Shown: piece by piece, positions 25,465 to 34,115 of the stretch
Layout: each line of letters starts with the position of its first letter
Position numbering within the stretch: the stretch's first letter is position 1
Source: Oscillospiraceae bacterium
Lineage (GTDB): Bacteria > Bacillota > Clostridia > Oscillospirales > Acutalibacteraceae
Direction of reading: 5' to 3'
Length of the DNA stretch: 64,000 bases
NCBI GenBank assembly: GCA_902792985.1
Contig: CADBBT010000010.1
Span: forward strand, 19,666-83,665
Position numbers and translations under genes: made by a program
Notes under the pieces: model-generated
Seen by the model: the letters and a program-made list of their open reading frames with translations, nothing else
The model's database searches: none
What the model was told of the DNA's origin: nothing

Positions 25465-27404
25465 CGGATCTTGCTCCCGTTCGGAATATCATCCACAAAG
25501 ATGACTTTCACATTGTCCTCGCTCACGTCGGCGGCAAGGATCATGCCGCAGCTTTCCACACCGCAGAGCACGGCGGGCTTGAGGTTGGAAACAACGATCA
25601 CCTTTTTGCCGATCAGGTCCGCGGGCTGATACCATTTTGCAATGCCGGACGCAACGGTGCGCGGCTTGCCGCTGCCATCATCCAGCGTGAGCTGCAGCAG
25701 CTTCTTTGCGCGTTTGACAGGCACGCAGTCTGTGATCTGCGCCACACGCAGATCAACTTTTGCAAAGTCGTCGATGCCGATCTTCGCAATGCCCTCGATC
25801 TCTTCGATCGCCTTTTCCTTCGCGGCGGCTTCCCTTTGCTTCGCTTCGATCTCGGCCATCATTTTTTCCGCGTCAATGCGCGCAAACAGCGGTTCCGGCG
25901 TGCCGACGGGATGCCCCAGCGGATAAGCGCCGAAGGAAGAGAGGGAGTCATAGCTCAGCTCGTCGCAGTTGATTTGTTCGCCGATCTTCTTTGCGGTTTC
26001 AGGCATGAACGGCGTGAACAGCACAGCGAGGAAACGGATGGATTCCGTGAGGTTATAAAGCACCGTGGAAAGTCTGCCCTTTTGCGCTTCGCATTTTGCA
26101 AGCGACCACGGCATGGTCTGGTCGATGTATTTGTTGCAAGCTTTTGCAAAGCTCATGATCGCGTCCACCGCGTCGGCAATGTGATAGGTCGCCATGCAGT
26201 CGTCCACACGCTGCACCGCAGAAAGCGCAGCTTCTTTGAGCGCAGGATCGAATTCATCATCCGCCTGATCGTTCACCGGCAGCACGCCGCCGAAGTATTT
26301 TTGCATCATGGCGATCGTGCGGTTGACAAGGTTGCCCAGCGTATTCGCAAGGTCGCTGTTGAAGCGTTCGATGATCGTGCTGTAGGTGATCGAACCGTCG
26401 TTCGCGTGCGGCATCTCGGAAAGCAGGTAATAACGCACCGCGTCCACGCCGAGCAGGTCGCAAAGATCGTCCGCGTAGATCACATTGCCCTTGGATTTGC
26501 TCATCTTATCCTCGCCGAACAGCAGCCACGGATGGCCGTAGACCTGCTTCGGAAGCGGCTCGCCGAGCGCCATCAGGATGATCGGCCAGTAGATCGTATG
26601 GAAGCGCACAATGTCTTTGCCGATGATGTGCACGTCCGCCGGCCAGTATTTTTTATAGAGCTCGCCGCTGCCGTCGGGGTCGTAGCCGAGGGCGGTGATG
26701 TAGTTTGAAAGCGCGTCGATCCAGACATAGATCACATGATCGGGATCGAAGGTGACGGGGATGCCCCATTTGAACGAGGTGCGCGAAACACAAAGGTCCT
26801 GCAGGCCCGGCTTGATGAAGTTGTTGAGCATCTCCTTCTTGCGGCTTTCGGGATAGATGAAGTTTTCGTTTTGCTCAATGTAATCTTCCAACTGCTTTTG
26901 ATACTTTGAAAGGCGCAGGAAATACGCCTCCTCCTTGGCCGGATGGCATTCGCGGCCGCAGTCGGGGCATTTGCCGTCTTTGAGCTGCGACGACGTCCAG
27001 AACGATTCGCACGGCGTGCAGTACATGCCCTCGTACTCGCTCTTATAGATATCGCCCTGTTCATAGAGCTTATTGAAGATCTTCTGCACGGCTTTTTCGT
27101 GGTAATCGTCTGTCGTGCGGATGAATTTGTCGTAAGTGGTGTTCAGCCGGTCGCAGATCGCGCGGATCTCCCCCGCAACCTTGTCCACATATTCCTTCGG
27201 GCTGACGCCGGCGCTTTTTGCGTATTCGTCGATCTTTTGGCCGTGCTCATCGGTGCCGGTCAAAAAGAACACGTCGTAGCCCTGCAGACGTTTATAGCGC
27301 GCAATGGCGTCGGTCAGCACGATCTCGTAGCTGTTGCCGATATGAGGCTTGCGCGAGGTATAGGCGATCGCGGTCGTAATATAAAACTTTCCTTTTTCCA
27401 TCAT
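25461..27404 (-). CDS. metG: Methionyl-tRNA synthetase
   Basis: This codes for 647 residues. Adjacent ATGs at 27404 and 27401 follow AAAGGAG; the second has the better spacing, and the open frame further upstream lacks a site. Class I signatures: KPHIGNSYE (HIGH box) and KMSKSKGN. A zinc knob CTPCESFW...CPDCGREC is present. A C-terminal tRNA-binding (Trbp111-like) domain covers about residues 540-647 (DFAKVDLRVAQI). It charges tRNA-Met. No T-box or riboswitch precedes it; it starts 17 nt after the glucosaminidase gene and is probably read from that promoter. Confidence 0.97.
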   Translation of the reverse strand: MMEKGKFYITTAIAYTSRKPHIGNSYEIVLTDAIARYKRLQGYDVFFLTGTDEHGQKIDEYAKSAGVSPKEYVDKVAGEIRAICDRLNTTYDKFIRTTDDYHEKAVQKIFNKLYEQGDIYKSEYEGMYCTPCESFWTSSQLKDGKCPDCGRECHPAKEEAYFLRLSKYQKQLEDYIEQNENFIYPESRKKEMLNNFIKPGLQDLCVSRTSFKWGIPVTFDPDHVIYVWIDALSNYITALGYDPDGSGELYKKYWPADVHIIGKDIVRFHTIYWPIILMALGEPLPKQVYGHPWLLFGEDKMSKSKGNVIYADDLCDLLGVDAVRYYLLSEMPHANDGSITYSTIIERFNSDLANTLGNLVNRTIAMMQKYFGGVLPVNDQADDEFDPALKEAALSAVQRVDDCMATYHIADAVDAIMSFAKACNKYIDQTMPWSLAKCEAQKGRLSTVLYNLTESIRFLAVLFTPFMPETAKKIGEQINCDELSYDSLSSFGAYPLGHPVGTPEPLFARIDAEKMMAEIEAKQREAAAKEKAIEEIEGIAKIGIDDFAKVDLRVAQITDCVPVKRAKKLLQLTLDDGSGKPRTVASGIAKWYQPADLIGKKVIVVSNLKPAVLCGVESCGMILAADVSEDNVKVIFVDDIPNGSKIR

Positions 27405-27420
27405 GACTCTCCTTTGAAAT

Positions 27421-30120
27421 TTATGCCGGATTGGTATGTGCGGTATAGCGGTCGCTGTAAGCGCCCCAGTAGACTTTGCCGTCCACACGGATATAGGCGC
27501 GCACATCATAATGATAGCTTGTTCCCGCCGACAGTTTTTTGATCAGCGCCTTGTTGGACGCAACGTTTGCAACCTTTTTGCGCGAGCCGGTGTCGCTGAC
27601 ACGGTACACACAATAGCCGCTTGCGCCCTTGACGGGGCTCCATGTCAGTTTCAGACAGGTGCGCTTTGTGGAATACTGCCGCACGCCCGCCACTTTTTCG
27701 GGCGTTGTTGTCGTCAACAGTTCGTCACTGGCGGTGCCTTCGCAGGTAATGCCGTCCTGTTTTGTGAACGCTTTGACCACAAACACATTCTGTTCGCCCG
27801 CGGAAAGCCCCTGCACGGTGTAGCTTGCAGTTGCGGTGTCGCCGAGTTCGATGAGCGAACCGTTGCTCAAATTGCGGCGGAACACACGGTAGCCGTCGAC
27901 GTCTTCCATCGCGTTCCATTGCAGCGTCACGCTGTCAGTTTTGGCGGCGGTCTGTCTGAGTCCCGTTACGGCAACAGGTCCCGTCCGCGCGGTCAGCGTT
28001 AAGCTGTAGGGCGTATAATAATTCTTTCCGCCGATCGAAACAACGGCGCGCACCTTGAACCAATAGGACGAGGACGGCAGCAGCGAAGAGACGTTCAGCG
28101 TGCGCCCCTCGGTCTTTTGCACCGAAACAAAGGTCTCGCGGTCGTCGTCATAGCGCACAAGCTGATACAGCCTTGCGCCGTCCACAGCGCTCCAGGTCAA
28201 GGTGACAGAAGAAGCGGACGACGCGCTTTGCGTCAGCTTTTCGGGACCGGGCGGCAGCGTCTTTGCGGAAAAAACGTTAGACGCTGTGCCCCAAACGGTG
28301 GAACCGCTCGCTTTGCTGTATGCCTTGACGCAAACTTCCAACGTGGTGCCGGAGGCGAGGTTTTTGAATGTGTATGACGTCTTTTTCGTTGTGATGACCA
28401 CATCGTTCTTACCGCGTTCGGGGTTGTATTGATAGACACGGTAACCGGTCGCACCGGCAAGCGGGGACCAGGACAGGGTGAACGACGATTCACCAACCTT
28501 CGTCTCCTGCAGACCGCGCACCTGCCCGACTTCGTTGGTGGTCACGACCGGCGCGCTCGTATCGTTCGGCGGCGCGGAAGCACTGACCACATACTTGACC
28601 ATCGCGAACCGTCCGCTTGCGTCATACGCGAGCACAACGCAGGAGCCCTCTTTGAGGAAGTTCAGCTTCGTGTCGTCCACAACGGAGCAGATCCGCGCGT
28701 CGAGAGAAACATATTTAAAATACAGGCTCTTGTTGCCGGTGGAATACTTCGGCGTATAAAGCCCGGTGGAGACCGTTTTTGTTGAAACCGGCGTTGTAAA
28801 GCCGCACGGGATGAAGCCCTTGTAGGCCGTGCCGTCATAGACGAATTTGACCTGATACCACACCGGATAGCGCAAAATGCTGTCGTAGTAGCGGGAATCC
28901 GTCGGATAGGCGCCGAGCACGGTCAGGTTCGTGCCGGGCGCAAGGGTGAACGCCATTTTATCGTAGTTCGTGGAAGGCCCGGTACGGACGCTTGAAGCGG
29001 AGGAAAGCGAAACCTCAACGGTCTGCGACGCCGCGTCGGCCAGCTTGAGCGTGCCGGTGTTGTCGGCGGAACCGGGCATATTGCGGTAGATGGGCACGCT
29101 GAACACAAAGTGCTGCCCGAGCAGACCCATCGAAAGATAGGAGCGGTAGGAGGAATACGCCTGCACACACGCGCCGGAAATGTTGGTCATATACTGGTGA
29201 TTATACAGGCCGTAGGCGCTGTCGGGATTCACGCAGAAGCGCTGGTAATAGCCGGTGTTCTGCCCCTTGCCGATGAAGATTTTTGCAAGGTATTCCGCCC
29301 CGCCGAGGATGCTTTTTTTCGGCGTTGTCCAGGGACGGCCGTAGGTGCCGTCTTTTCCGTTGGCCGCCCAGGCAAGCCCGCGCGTGATGGCGCCGGCGCC
29401 GTCGGACGCGCCGATATTATAGAAGTTATAGATGCCGGGATAGGTGCTGTTTTTGCCGGAAACGCTGCCGGAACCGGTCGAACCGACCTCGCTGCGGATC
29501 TTCGATGCCAGGAAGCAGGGATTCACGTTATAGGTCTTGCCCGCTTCATAGATCGCCTGCGCATAGGTCTGATCGATCGTCTTTGTCTCGCCGCTGCTCG
29601 TGAGGTAGGTCATTTTTTTGTTATACATGAACGTGCCGGACAGCACGACATCGACGGCCTCCACGGTGAAGGAATCATCAAAGCTGAGCAGCTCAAACTG
29701 GAACACGTTCTCTTCGTTGAGGAAGTTGCGCGGATCCAGGAAATAAGACACGGCGAACTTGTTGGCGGTGCAAAAGCCGCCGTCCTTTTGGATATAGGCG
29801 CCGGAGCTGTAGTTATAGTCGCCGGTGTTTTTGCTTTTGAAGAGGTTTGTGTAGTTGCCGGAGATCTCAACCACAGAGCGTCCCCCGCTGCTTTCCACTG
29901 TGACGACCTCGTTCCAGTCCAGCCCGGTGTCGAGCGGCTGAAACTCCCACGAGGGATAAAGCTGATGCAGCTCGCGCATCTTGACGCGATAGCTTTCCGG
30001 AAAGGCGGAAATGCTTTTTTCAAACGCAGTGTCCGCGCCGAAAGAAGACATTGCAAACAAAGCTGTCAGCAACGCGATCAGCACAACACAAGCCAGGCCG
30101 TAAAGACCCTTTCGTTTCAT
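27421..30120 (-). CDS. Secreted glucosaminidase-like autolysin with SH3-like and four FN3 domains
   Basis: This codes for 899 residues from ATG 30120 (AGGGAAGTGAG site), followed by a signal peptide (KRKGLYGLACVVLIALLTAL...GA). An N-terminal region of about 50-330 resembles GH73-type N-acetylglucosaminidases: YFLDPRNFLNEENVFQFELLSF (written in part), PCFLASKIRSEVGSTG with the candidate catalytic Glu, and YNFYNIGASDG. About 350-450 is SH3-like (SSASSVRTGPSTNYDKM). Roughly the last 370 residues are four fibronectin type III repeats, each starting with a V-x-G-L/V-x-Q pattern and containing W-S/N-x-x-x-G/D-A-x-x-Y. It likely cleaves wall glycan at the surface; in an operon with a DivIVA-like gene, suggesting a division role. 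Confidence 0.85.
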   Translation of the reverse strand: MKRKGLYGLACVVLIALLTALFAMSSFGADTAFEKSISAFPESYRVKMRELHQLYPSWEFQPLDTGLDWNEVVTVESSGGRSVVEISGNYTNLFKSKNTGDYNYSSGAYIQKDGGFCTANKFAVSYFLDPRNFLNEENVFQFELLSFDDSFTVEAVDVVLSGTFMYNKKMTYLTSSGETKTIDQTYAQAIYEAGKTYNVNPCFLASKIRSEVGSTGSGSVSGKNSTYPGIYNFYNIGASDGAGAITRGLAWAANGKDGTYGRPWTTPKKSILGGAEYLAKIFIGKGQNTGYYQRFCVNPDSAYGLYNHQYMTNISGACVQAYSSYRSYLSMGLLGQHFVFSVPIYRNMPGSADNTGTLKLADAASQTVEVSLSSASSVRTGPSTNYDKMAFTLAPGTNLTVLGAYPTDSRYYDSILRYPVWYQVKFVYDGTAYKGFIPCGFTTPVSTKTVSTGLYTPKYSTGNKSLYFKYVSLDARICSVVDDTKLNFLKEGSCVVLAYDASGRFAMVKYVVSASAPPNDTSAPVVTTNEVGQVRGLQETKVGESSFTLSWSPLAGATGYRVYQYNPERGKNDVVITTKKTSYTFKNLASGTTLEVCVKAYSKASGSTVWGTASNVFSAKTLPPGPEKLTQSASSASSVTLTWSAVDGARLYQLVRYDDDRETFVSVQKTEGRTLNVSSLLPSSSYWFKVRAVVSIGGKNYYTPYSLTLTARTGPVAVTGLRQTAAKTDSVTLQWNAMEDVDGYRVFRRNLSNGSLIELGDTATASYTVQGLSAGEQNVFVVKAFTKQDGITCEGTASDELLTTTTPEKVAGVRQYSTKRTCLKLTWSPVKGASGYCVYRVSDTGSRKKVANVASNKALIKKLSAGTSYHYDVRAYIRVDGKVYWGAYSDRYTAHTNPA

Positions 30121-30157
30121 GAACTCACTTCCCTGAAAAAAGATTTCCGATTCTTTT

Positions 30158-30577
30158 TTATCGCAAATAGGCCGGCAGAACGCTTTCCACCAGCGCGGCG
30201 TCTTTGCTGTATTCGCCCTTGGGCGCAGCTTGCTTCTTCGGCTGCGCAGCGGGAACATCGGCGTTCGGTGCCGTCTGCATCCGGTCGATCAGCGCGTTGA
30301 GGTTTTCGCAAAGCGATTCGCCGACCTCCTTGAGGCGCGCAGTCGCTTCGGCGATGCTCTCCACAGCGTCGTCGTCCGCTTTTTCAACCGCAGGCTCGTC
30401 TGCCTTGGGCGTGCCCTCCAGCGCATCGATCTGCGCGTGCAGGGTTTCCATGGTCTCTTCCACCTGCTGCTTATACTCGCTGAATTCCAGCTTCATTTTT
30501 TCGATGTAAGCGATCACATCTTCCTTGTTGAAACCGCCGAACGCTTTTTTTCTGAACAGACGCTGCTCCTTTTTCAT
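30158..30577 (-). CDS. DivIVA-like coiled-coil protein
   Basis: This codes for 139 residues. The N-terminus RLFRKKAFGGFNKEDVIAYI matches the DivIVA/SepIVA-type membrane-curvature motif (F-G/K-G-Y/F-N-x-x-D/E-V). A helical coiled coil continues to about residue 50, followed by an acidic Ala-rich linker and a helix (ARLKEVGESLCENLNALI). Only the first third is clearly DivIVA-like, and the protein is shorter than true DivIVA. It may tether a partner at the septum. First gene of a probable operon with the glucosaminidase, metG and tatD. Confidence 0.65.
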   Translation of the reverse strand: MKKEQRLFRKKAFGGFNKEDVIAYIEKMKLEFSEYKQQVEETMETLHAQIDALEGTPKADEPAVEKADDDAVESIAEATARLKEVGESLCENLNALIDRMQTAPNADVPAAQPKKQAAPKGEYSKDAALVESVLPAYLR

Positions 30578-30616
30578 TTGTCATTCCCCGCTTCTTTTCA
30601 ATGTATAGATAGATGT

Positions 30617-30645
30617 ATTATAACACAATTTTTTCCTTGATTCAA
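30617..30645 (-). promoter_or_regulatory. Sigma-A promoter of the divIVA-like/metG/tatD operon
   Basis: Minus strand TTGAAT, a 17-nt spacer and TATAAT. Confidence 0.7.
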
Positions 30646-30726
30646 CCTTTCTGCCGAAAAAAGGGACCCGGAAAAACAGATTCGCCGGTGTACGGCAGAA
30701 AGCAGCGAAATTAAAGCTCCGAAACG

Positions 30727-30755
30727 AAAAAGCACCTTTTGAAAAGGTGCTTTTC
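30727..30755. terminator. Symmetric hairpin between the tRNA unit and the DivIVA-like gene
   Basis: AAAAGCACCTTTT and its complement flank a minimal loop, with A-runs and T-runs on both sides. Confidence 0.65.
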
Positions 30756-30775
30756 TTGTTGGTGTCTTCAGACAT

Positions 30776-30812
30776 GGAAAAACGCCTTTTGCCGTGGCAG
30801 ACAAAAGACGTT
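30776..30812 (-). terminator. Terminator of the tRNA operon
   Basis: Minus strand AACGTCTTTTG pairs with CAAAAGGCGTT (one G-T wobble) around TCTGCCACGG, followed by TTT. Confidence 0.65.
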
Positions 30813-30816
30813 TCTT

Positions 30817-30901
<85 letters not shown>

Positions 30902-30914
30902 ATATTGATTTGCG

Positions 30915-30990
30915 TGGAGCTGGTGGACGGACTCGAACCCCCGACCTGCTGATTACAAATCAGCTGCTCTACCAACTGAGCTACACCAGC
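30915..30990 (-). tRNA. tRNA-Thr (anticodon TGT)
   Basis: 76 nt including an encoded CCA. The acceptor stem GCTGGTG pairs with CACCAGC, D-arm GCTCAGTTGGTAGAGC, anticodon arm GCTGA-TTTGTAA-TCAGC, T-arm GGGTTCGAGTCC. It lies 13 nt upstream of tRNA-Tyr in the same unit. Confidence 0.96.
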
Positions 30991-31011
30991 ACATCTCTCG
31001 AACGCTCGTAA

Positions 31012-31040
31012 ACTATACCACAAAAATTTGCTTTCGTCAA
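31012..31040 (-). promoter_or_regulatory. Promoter of the tRNA-Thr/tRNA-Tyr unit
   Basis: Minus strand TTGACG, a 17-nt spacer and TATAGT, ending about 20 nt before the tRNA-Thr 5' end. Confidence 0.75.
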
Positions 31041-31098
31041 GTCTTTTTTTTAATTTTTTATTTTTATTCGAAAAAAATAGAAATCTTCGCAATTCCGC

Positions 31099-31127
31099 TT
31101 GCATCAAAAGGATATCTATGCTAAAAT
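31099..31127 (+). promoter_or_regulatory. Promoter of small peptide gene 1
   Basis: TTGCAT, a 17-nt spacer and TAAAAT at 31122-31127, about 50 nt before the peptide ATG. Confidence 0.65.
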
Positions 31128-31177
31128 AAAAGCGGTAAAGGGTTCTTTATCAATTTTAAAGAAAGAAGGGTTTCTTC

Positions 31178-31303
31178 ATGACGACCATCGGCGACGTGAT
31201 CAAAAGCATCAAGGCTCTGTATGAGTTTGTGATGGCGATCTTCAAAACCTTTATGAAGCTTACCGGCAAAGATGATGAAGACGCAAGCGGCGAAGAAGAA
31301 TAA
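31178..31303 (+). CDS. Small amphipathic peptide 1 (41 aa)
   Basis: ATG 31178 to TAA 31303, with GAAAGAAGGG upstream. The peptide has a hydrophobic/basic helical body (IKSIKALYEFVMAIFKTFMK) and an acidic tail (KDDEDASGEEE). It has its own promoter and an 11-bp perfect terminator hairpin, so it is a complete monocistronic unit. It matches no family I recognise. Its plan is shared with the 50-residue peptide encoded 224 nt downstream: an aromatic amphipathic helix with a Glu-rich end. It may be a membrane-surface peptide or a secreted microprotein; this is a guess from composition. Confidence 0.7.
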   Translation: MTTIGDVIKSIKALYEFVMAIFKTFMKLTGKDDEDASGEEE

Positions 31304-31313
31304 CATTTTCGCA

Positions 31314-31349
31314 GGCGATACGGTGCAGACCGTATCGCCCATTGTTTTT
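31314..31349 (+). terminator. Terminator of small peptide gene 1
   Basis: GGCGATACGGT, loop GCAG, ACCGTATCGCC (11 bp, perfect), then ATTGTTTTT. Confidence 0.85.
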
Positions 31350-31444
31350 ATGGCGATCGAACAACGAACAACAGCTATTTTGTGGTTAAAATATGAACAA
31401 GCACAAGATTTTCAGAAAAAAGTGAATTTTTTATGAAAAAAGTA

Positions 31445-31473
31445 TTGACAAATCAAAGCCGGCTGTGTATAAT
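31445..31473 (+). promoter_or_regulatory. Consensus sigma-A promoter of small peptide gene 2
   Basis: TTGACA at 31445-31450, exactly 17 nt, TATAAT at 31468-31473: a full consensus promoter, predicted to be very strong. Confidence 0.88.
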
Positions 31474-31526
31474 AAATCCAGCATGAAAGTGCAAAAAAAT
31501 TATTTTGAATTCTGGAGGACACAATC

Positions 31527-31679
31527 ATGAAAGATCTCATCGCAAAACTGCCCAGCAACGCATTCGTTGACTTCATCAACAAGTACTTCGATCAGATCGA
31601 AGAGCTGTTCAACAGCATCGTGAAATTCTTCACGAACCTTTTCAGCAAGGAAGAAGCTGCTGCTGAGGAAGAAGAATAA
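31527..31679 (+). CDS. Small amphipathic peptide 2 (50 aa)
   Basis: ATG 31527 to TAA 31679, with CTGGAGG 8 nt upstream. The sequence starts MKDLIAKLPSNAFVDFINKY, continues with FDQIEELFNSIVKFFTNLF and ends SKEEAAAEEEE. The middle forms an amphipathic helix with many Phe; the end is strongly acidic. A perfect consensus promoter, a strong ribosome site and a strong terminator suggest one of the most highly expressed genes in the window. No family recognised. It shares layout with peptide 1, and its aromatic helix recalls the hydrophobic tail of the phosphoesterase at 3995-5380. Confidence 0.78.
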   Translation: MKDLIAKLPSNAFVDFINKYFDQIEELFNSIVKFFTNLFSKEEAAAEEEE

Positions 31680-31717
31680 TCTAGACATTATCTAATTGTT
31701 TTTCATTGAAACTTCCT

Positions 31718-31756
31718 AAACACAAAGGGTGCCAATGGGTGCCCTTTGTGTTTTCT
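31718..31756 (+). terminator. Terminator of small peptide gene 2
   Basis: ACACAAAGGGTGCC, loop AATG, GGTGCCCTTTGTGT, then TTTCTC. Long stem with one mismatch. Confidence 0.8.
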
Positions 31757-31770
31757 CTTGATTAAATCCA

Positions 31771-31806
31771 AAAAGGGGCGCATCCCTCCGGACGCGCCCC
31801 TTTTAT
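31771..31806 (-). terminator. Terminator after the two-TM protein gene
   Basis: AAAAGGGGCGC on the minus strand pairs across a short loop with GCGCCCCTTTT, ending in TTTTTGG. Confidence 0.75.
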
Positions 31807-31826
31807 TCTTTTTGCACAATGCAGAA

Positions 31827-32375
31827 TTAAACGCCGAACTTGTATTCGTCGTCGTCGTCTTCCTCGCCTTCGGCAAACGAAGCGCGGCCTGACAACTGCG
31901 CGGAAACATCCGGCTGCTCGCTCGGAAATTCCGGCGTGGCCTGCGTGCTTTCCTGCACGTTCGTTTGCAGTCTGTCGTCCGCAAGCTGCTGCAGCAGACG
32001 AATCGCTTCGGAGATCCCGCGGAAGATCAGCGATAAAATGACGCCCGTAACCACGGAGATCAAAAGATACAGCCAGCCCAGGCTGCTTGCAAAGTTCAGC
32101 ACGGCAAAGCCGACGATGATTCCGAGACTGAGCACACACAGCGCAGCCACGTTGAGCGTTTTTGCAACCGGGTTGCGGCTGGGCATACCCACACCGTTGG
32201 ACGCTTTTACCAGCGCTTCATATTCTTCATCGGTCACGACAAGCGGCGCGGTTTTTCCGCCGCTTTTTTGCGTGGTCAGGCCCCACTGGTCAAGATCGGT
32301 CTTTTTCTTGCGGTTATATTCCTCGCGCTGCATTTTTTCCAGCTCGCGGATCTTTTCTTCAACTTTATCCAGCAT
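31827..32375 (-). CDS. Uncharacterised membrane protein with two TM helices and an acidic tail
   Basis: This codes for 182 residues; GAAGGGG precedes ATG 32375. Residues 1-45 form a charged coiled coil (VEEKIRELEKMQREEYNRKK), about 70-120 hold two adjacent transmembrane helices separated by only a few residues, and the C-terminal 60 residues are polar and end in a run of acidic residues (EGEEDDDDEYKFGV). Both ends should be cytoplasmic. I do not recognise a family. A single gene with its own promoter and terminator. Confidence 0.75.
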   Translation of the reverse strand: MLDKVEEKIRELEKMQREEYNRKKKTDLDQWGLTTQKSGGKTAPLVVTDEEYEALVKASNGVGMPSRNPVAKTLNVAALCVLSLGIIVGFAVLNFASSLGWLYLLISVVTGVILSLIFRGISEAIRLLQQLADDRLQTNVQESTQATPEFPSEQPDVSAQLSGRASFAEGEEDDDDEYKFGV

Positions 32376-32409
32376 ATTGAAAACCCCTTCGCTTGTGTTG
32401 TCTTTTCAT

Positions 32410-32438
32410 AGCATACCACAAAAGAACGATTTGTGCAA
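32410..32438 (-). promoter_or_regulatory. Promoter of the two-TM protein gene
   Basis: Minus strand TTGCAC, a 17-nt spacer and TATGCT, about 35 nt before the start. Confidence 0.6.
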
Positions 32439-32544
32439 GTGTATTTTCGTGAAAGCGCACCAGAATTTGGCCTATGGACATTTACGGTGCCCGGTGTTAT
32501 CATGAGGCCGTGAGATCTCATGAAAAACGCTATGGAGGTGACGT

Positions 32545-33504
32545 ATGAAAAAATGTCTGAGCCTCCTTTTCGCACTGATGCTGATCGTCCTTTGCGCGGC
32601 AGCGCCGCAAACGGCAAGGGCGGCAAATGTTCCGGCGGCGGGCAAGGTTTCCACCGGCGGTTACCGTCTGAATGTGCGGGAAAGAGCGACAACTTCATCG
32701 TCGATCAGAAAAAAACTCACAGATCAAAGCTGGATCACACTCATTGAAAAAAACGGCGCCTGGTGGCGTGTCAAATACGGCGAAAACGCCTACGGCTATT
32801 GCCACGAAGCGTATATCGTCCCGCGCAGCGCCAGCGTGCACGCCGTGTTGCAAAACGGCGGCGCAACTGTCAAAATCTACCGCGGCGAAGGTACAAACTA
32901 CGAGGTGAAAGCCGTTTTGCCGCACGGAACCGCCGTTGCCGTGCTCACCAAAGGTGACAACTGGAGCACCGTTTTGTTTGACGGCACGCATAAGGGCTAT
33001 GTGCAAACGGCGCTTTTGCGGACCGCGCGCGTGGTGCCTGTTTCGCTGAACGTCACACGCTACGCGCAGACCGACCCGCGCTGGAAAACCGTTGCCATCG
33101 GCACAAACGGCGGCACGATCGGCACCATTGGCTGCACAACGACCTGCCTTGCGATGTCGGAAACGTATCTGACCGGTCAGACCGTCACGCCCGCCATGAT
33201 GGCAAAACAGCTGCGCTACGCGCCCGGCGGCAGTCTTTACTGGCCGACAGATTACACCGTGAACTTTTCAAACAGCGAGATCTATGCGCTTGTTCATGCA
33301 CAGCTGCTCGCGGGAAAGCCCGTGGTTTTCGGTGCTAAAAAGGCGAACGGCGTCCAGCACTGGGTCGTTGTGACCGGCTGCGACGGCAGCGGTCTCTCCC
33401 CTGCCGCGTTCAGCATTCACGATCCCGCGTCGACTGCGCGCAAAACGCTTGCGCAATTCCTTGCGGTCTACCCGACCCTGTATAAGGTCGCGTGGAAAAC
33501 GTAA
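32545..33504 (+). CDS. Secreted protein with SH3-like domains and a C39-like cysteine peptidase domain
   Basis: This codes for 319 residues with GGAGGTGACGT before ATG 32545. It has a signal peptide (KKCLSLLFALMLIVLC...ARA), then two SH3-like wall-binding repeats at about 35-95 (RLNVRERATTSSSIRKKL) and 100-160 (VKIYRGEGTNYEVKAVL), and a C-terminal papain-fold domain of the Peptidase_C39_2 type. The nucleophile candidate is the Cys in GTIGCTTTCLAM, His in NGVQHWVVVTG, and the third residue probably D in SIHDPAS. Domain order suggests a wall-bound peptidase; substrate unknown. Confidence 0.85.
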   Translation: MKKCLSLLFALMLIVLCAAAPQTARAANVPAAGKVSTGGYRLNVRERATTSSSIRKKLTDQSWITLIEKNGAWWRVKYGENAYGYCHEAYIVPRSASVHAVLQNGGATVKIYRGEGTNYEVKAVLPHGTAVAVLTKGDNWSTVLFDGTHKGYVQTALLRTARVVPVSLNVTRYAQTDPRWKTVAIGTNGGTIGTIGCTTTCLAMSETYLTGQTVTPAMMAKQLRYAPGGSLYWPTDYTVNFSNSEIYALVHAQLLAGKPVVFGAKKANGVQHWVVVTGCDGSGLSPAAFSIHDPASTARKTLAQFLAVYPTLYKVAWKT

Positions 33505-33510
33505 CCAAAC

Positions 33511-33549
33511 AAAAGCTGCGTGGACCGGAAAGGTCACGCAGCTTTTTTG
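33511..33549. terminator. Shared terminator for the C39-like gene and khpA
   Basis: AAAAGCTGCGTG-ACC and GGT-CACGCAGCTTTTTTG form a long hairpin usable in both directions between converging genes. Confidence 0.85.
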
Positions 33550-33555
33550 TTTTTA

Positions 33556-33789
33556 TCAGTCGATCTCGATCATGATTTTTTCGTCATTTCTCGTGGCGGT
33601 TGCACGCATGACGGTTCTGATCGCTTTGGCGATTCTGCCCTGTTTTCCGATCACACGACCCATGTCGTCCGGAGCAACGTGCAGATGGTAAACGGTCACG
33701 CCTTCGGCGTTGATCTCATCGACCTCGACCGTGACTTGCGAAGGATCGTCAACAAGACCCTGCGCAATGGTGATCAGCAGCTCTTTCAA
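33556..33789 (-). CDS. khpA: KH-domain RNA-binding protein KhpA
   Basis: This codes for 77 residues. The start is TTG 33789: GGAGG stands 8 nt before it, whereas the ATG at 33804 lies on the ribosome site itself. From there the protein begins KELLITIAQGLVDDP, as in other KhpA proteins. The KH motif GRVIGKQGRIAKAIR (GxxG loop) is intact. KhpA pairs with KhpB to bind many small RNAs and mRNAs and affects cell elongation. It lies immediately after rpsP, its usual place. Confidence 0.93.
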   Translation of the reverse strand: MKELLITIAQGLVDDPSQVTVEVDEINAEGVTVYHLHVAPDDMGRVIGKQGRIAKAIRTVMRATATRNDEKIMIEID

Positions 33790-33806
33790 GGAGCACACCT
33801 CCATCC

Positions 33807-34052
33807 TTATTTAATAACGTCGCACTTTTTCAGCAGCGCCTTAACAGTATCTGTCGGCTGCGCGCCGTTGTTCAGCCACTTCTGGGCCTTTTCCGCGTCG
33901 ATCTTGATCTCGGACGGCTCTTTCATCGGGTTGTAGGTACCGATCTCTTCAATGAAACGACCGTCACGGGGATAGCGGGAATCCGCCACGACCACACGAT
34001 AGAACGGAGCTTTCTTTGCGCCCATACGACGAAGTCTGATTTTTACTGCCAT
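33807..34052 (-). CDS. rpsP: 30S ribosomal protein S16
   Basis: This codes for 81 residues from ATG 34052 (TTGGAGG site; an upstream ATG at 34067 has none). [20 protein letters not shown] and [21 protein letters not shown] are canonical. S16 binds 16S rRNA early in 30S assembly. Between ffh and khpA. Confidence 0.98.
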   Translation of the reverse strand: MAVKIRLRRMGAKKAPFYRVVVADSRYPRDGRFIEEIGTYNPMKEPSEIKIDAEKAQKWLNNGAQPTDTVKALLKKCDVIK

Positions 34053-34115
34053 GATTGTTACCTCCAAAAAATATAGAAAAATTATTGAATGACACGTTTT
34101 GCGTGTTATTTACGA

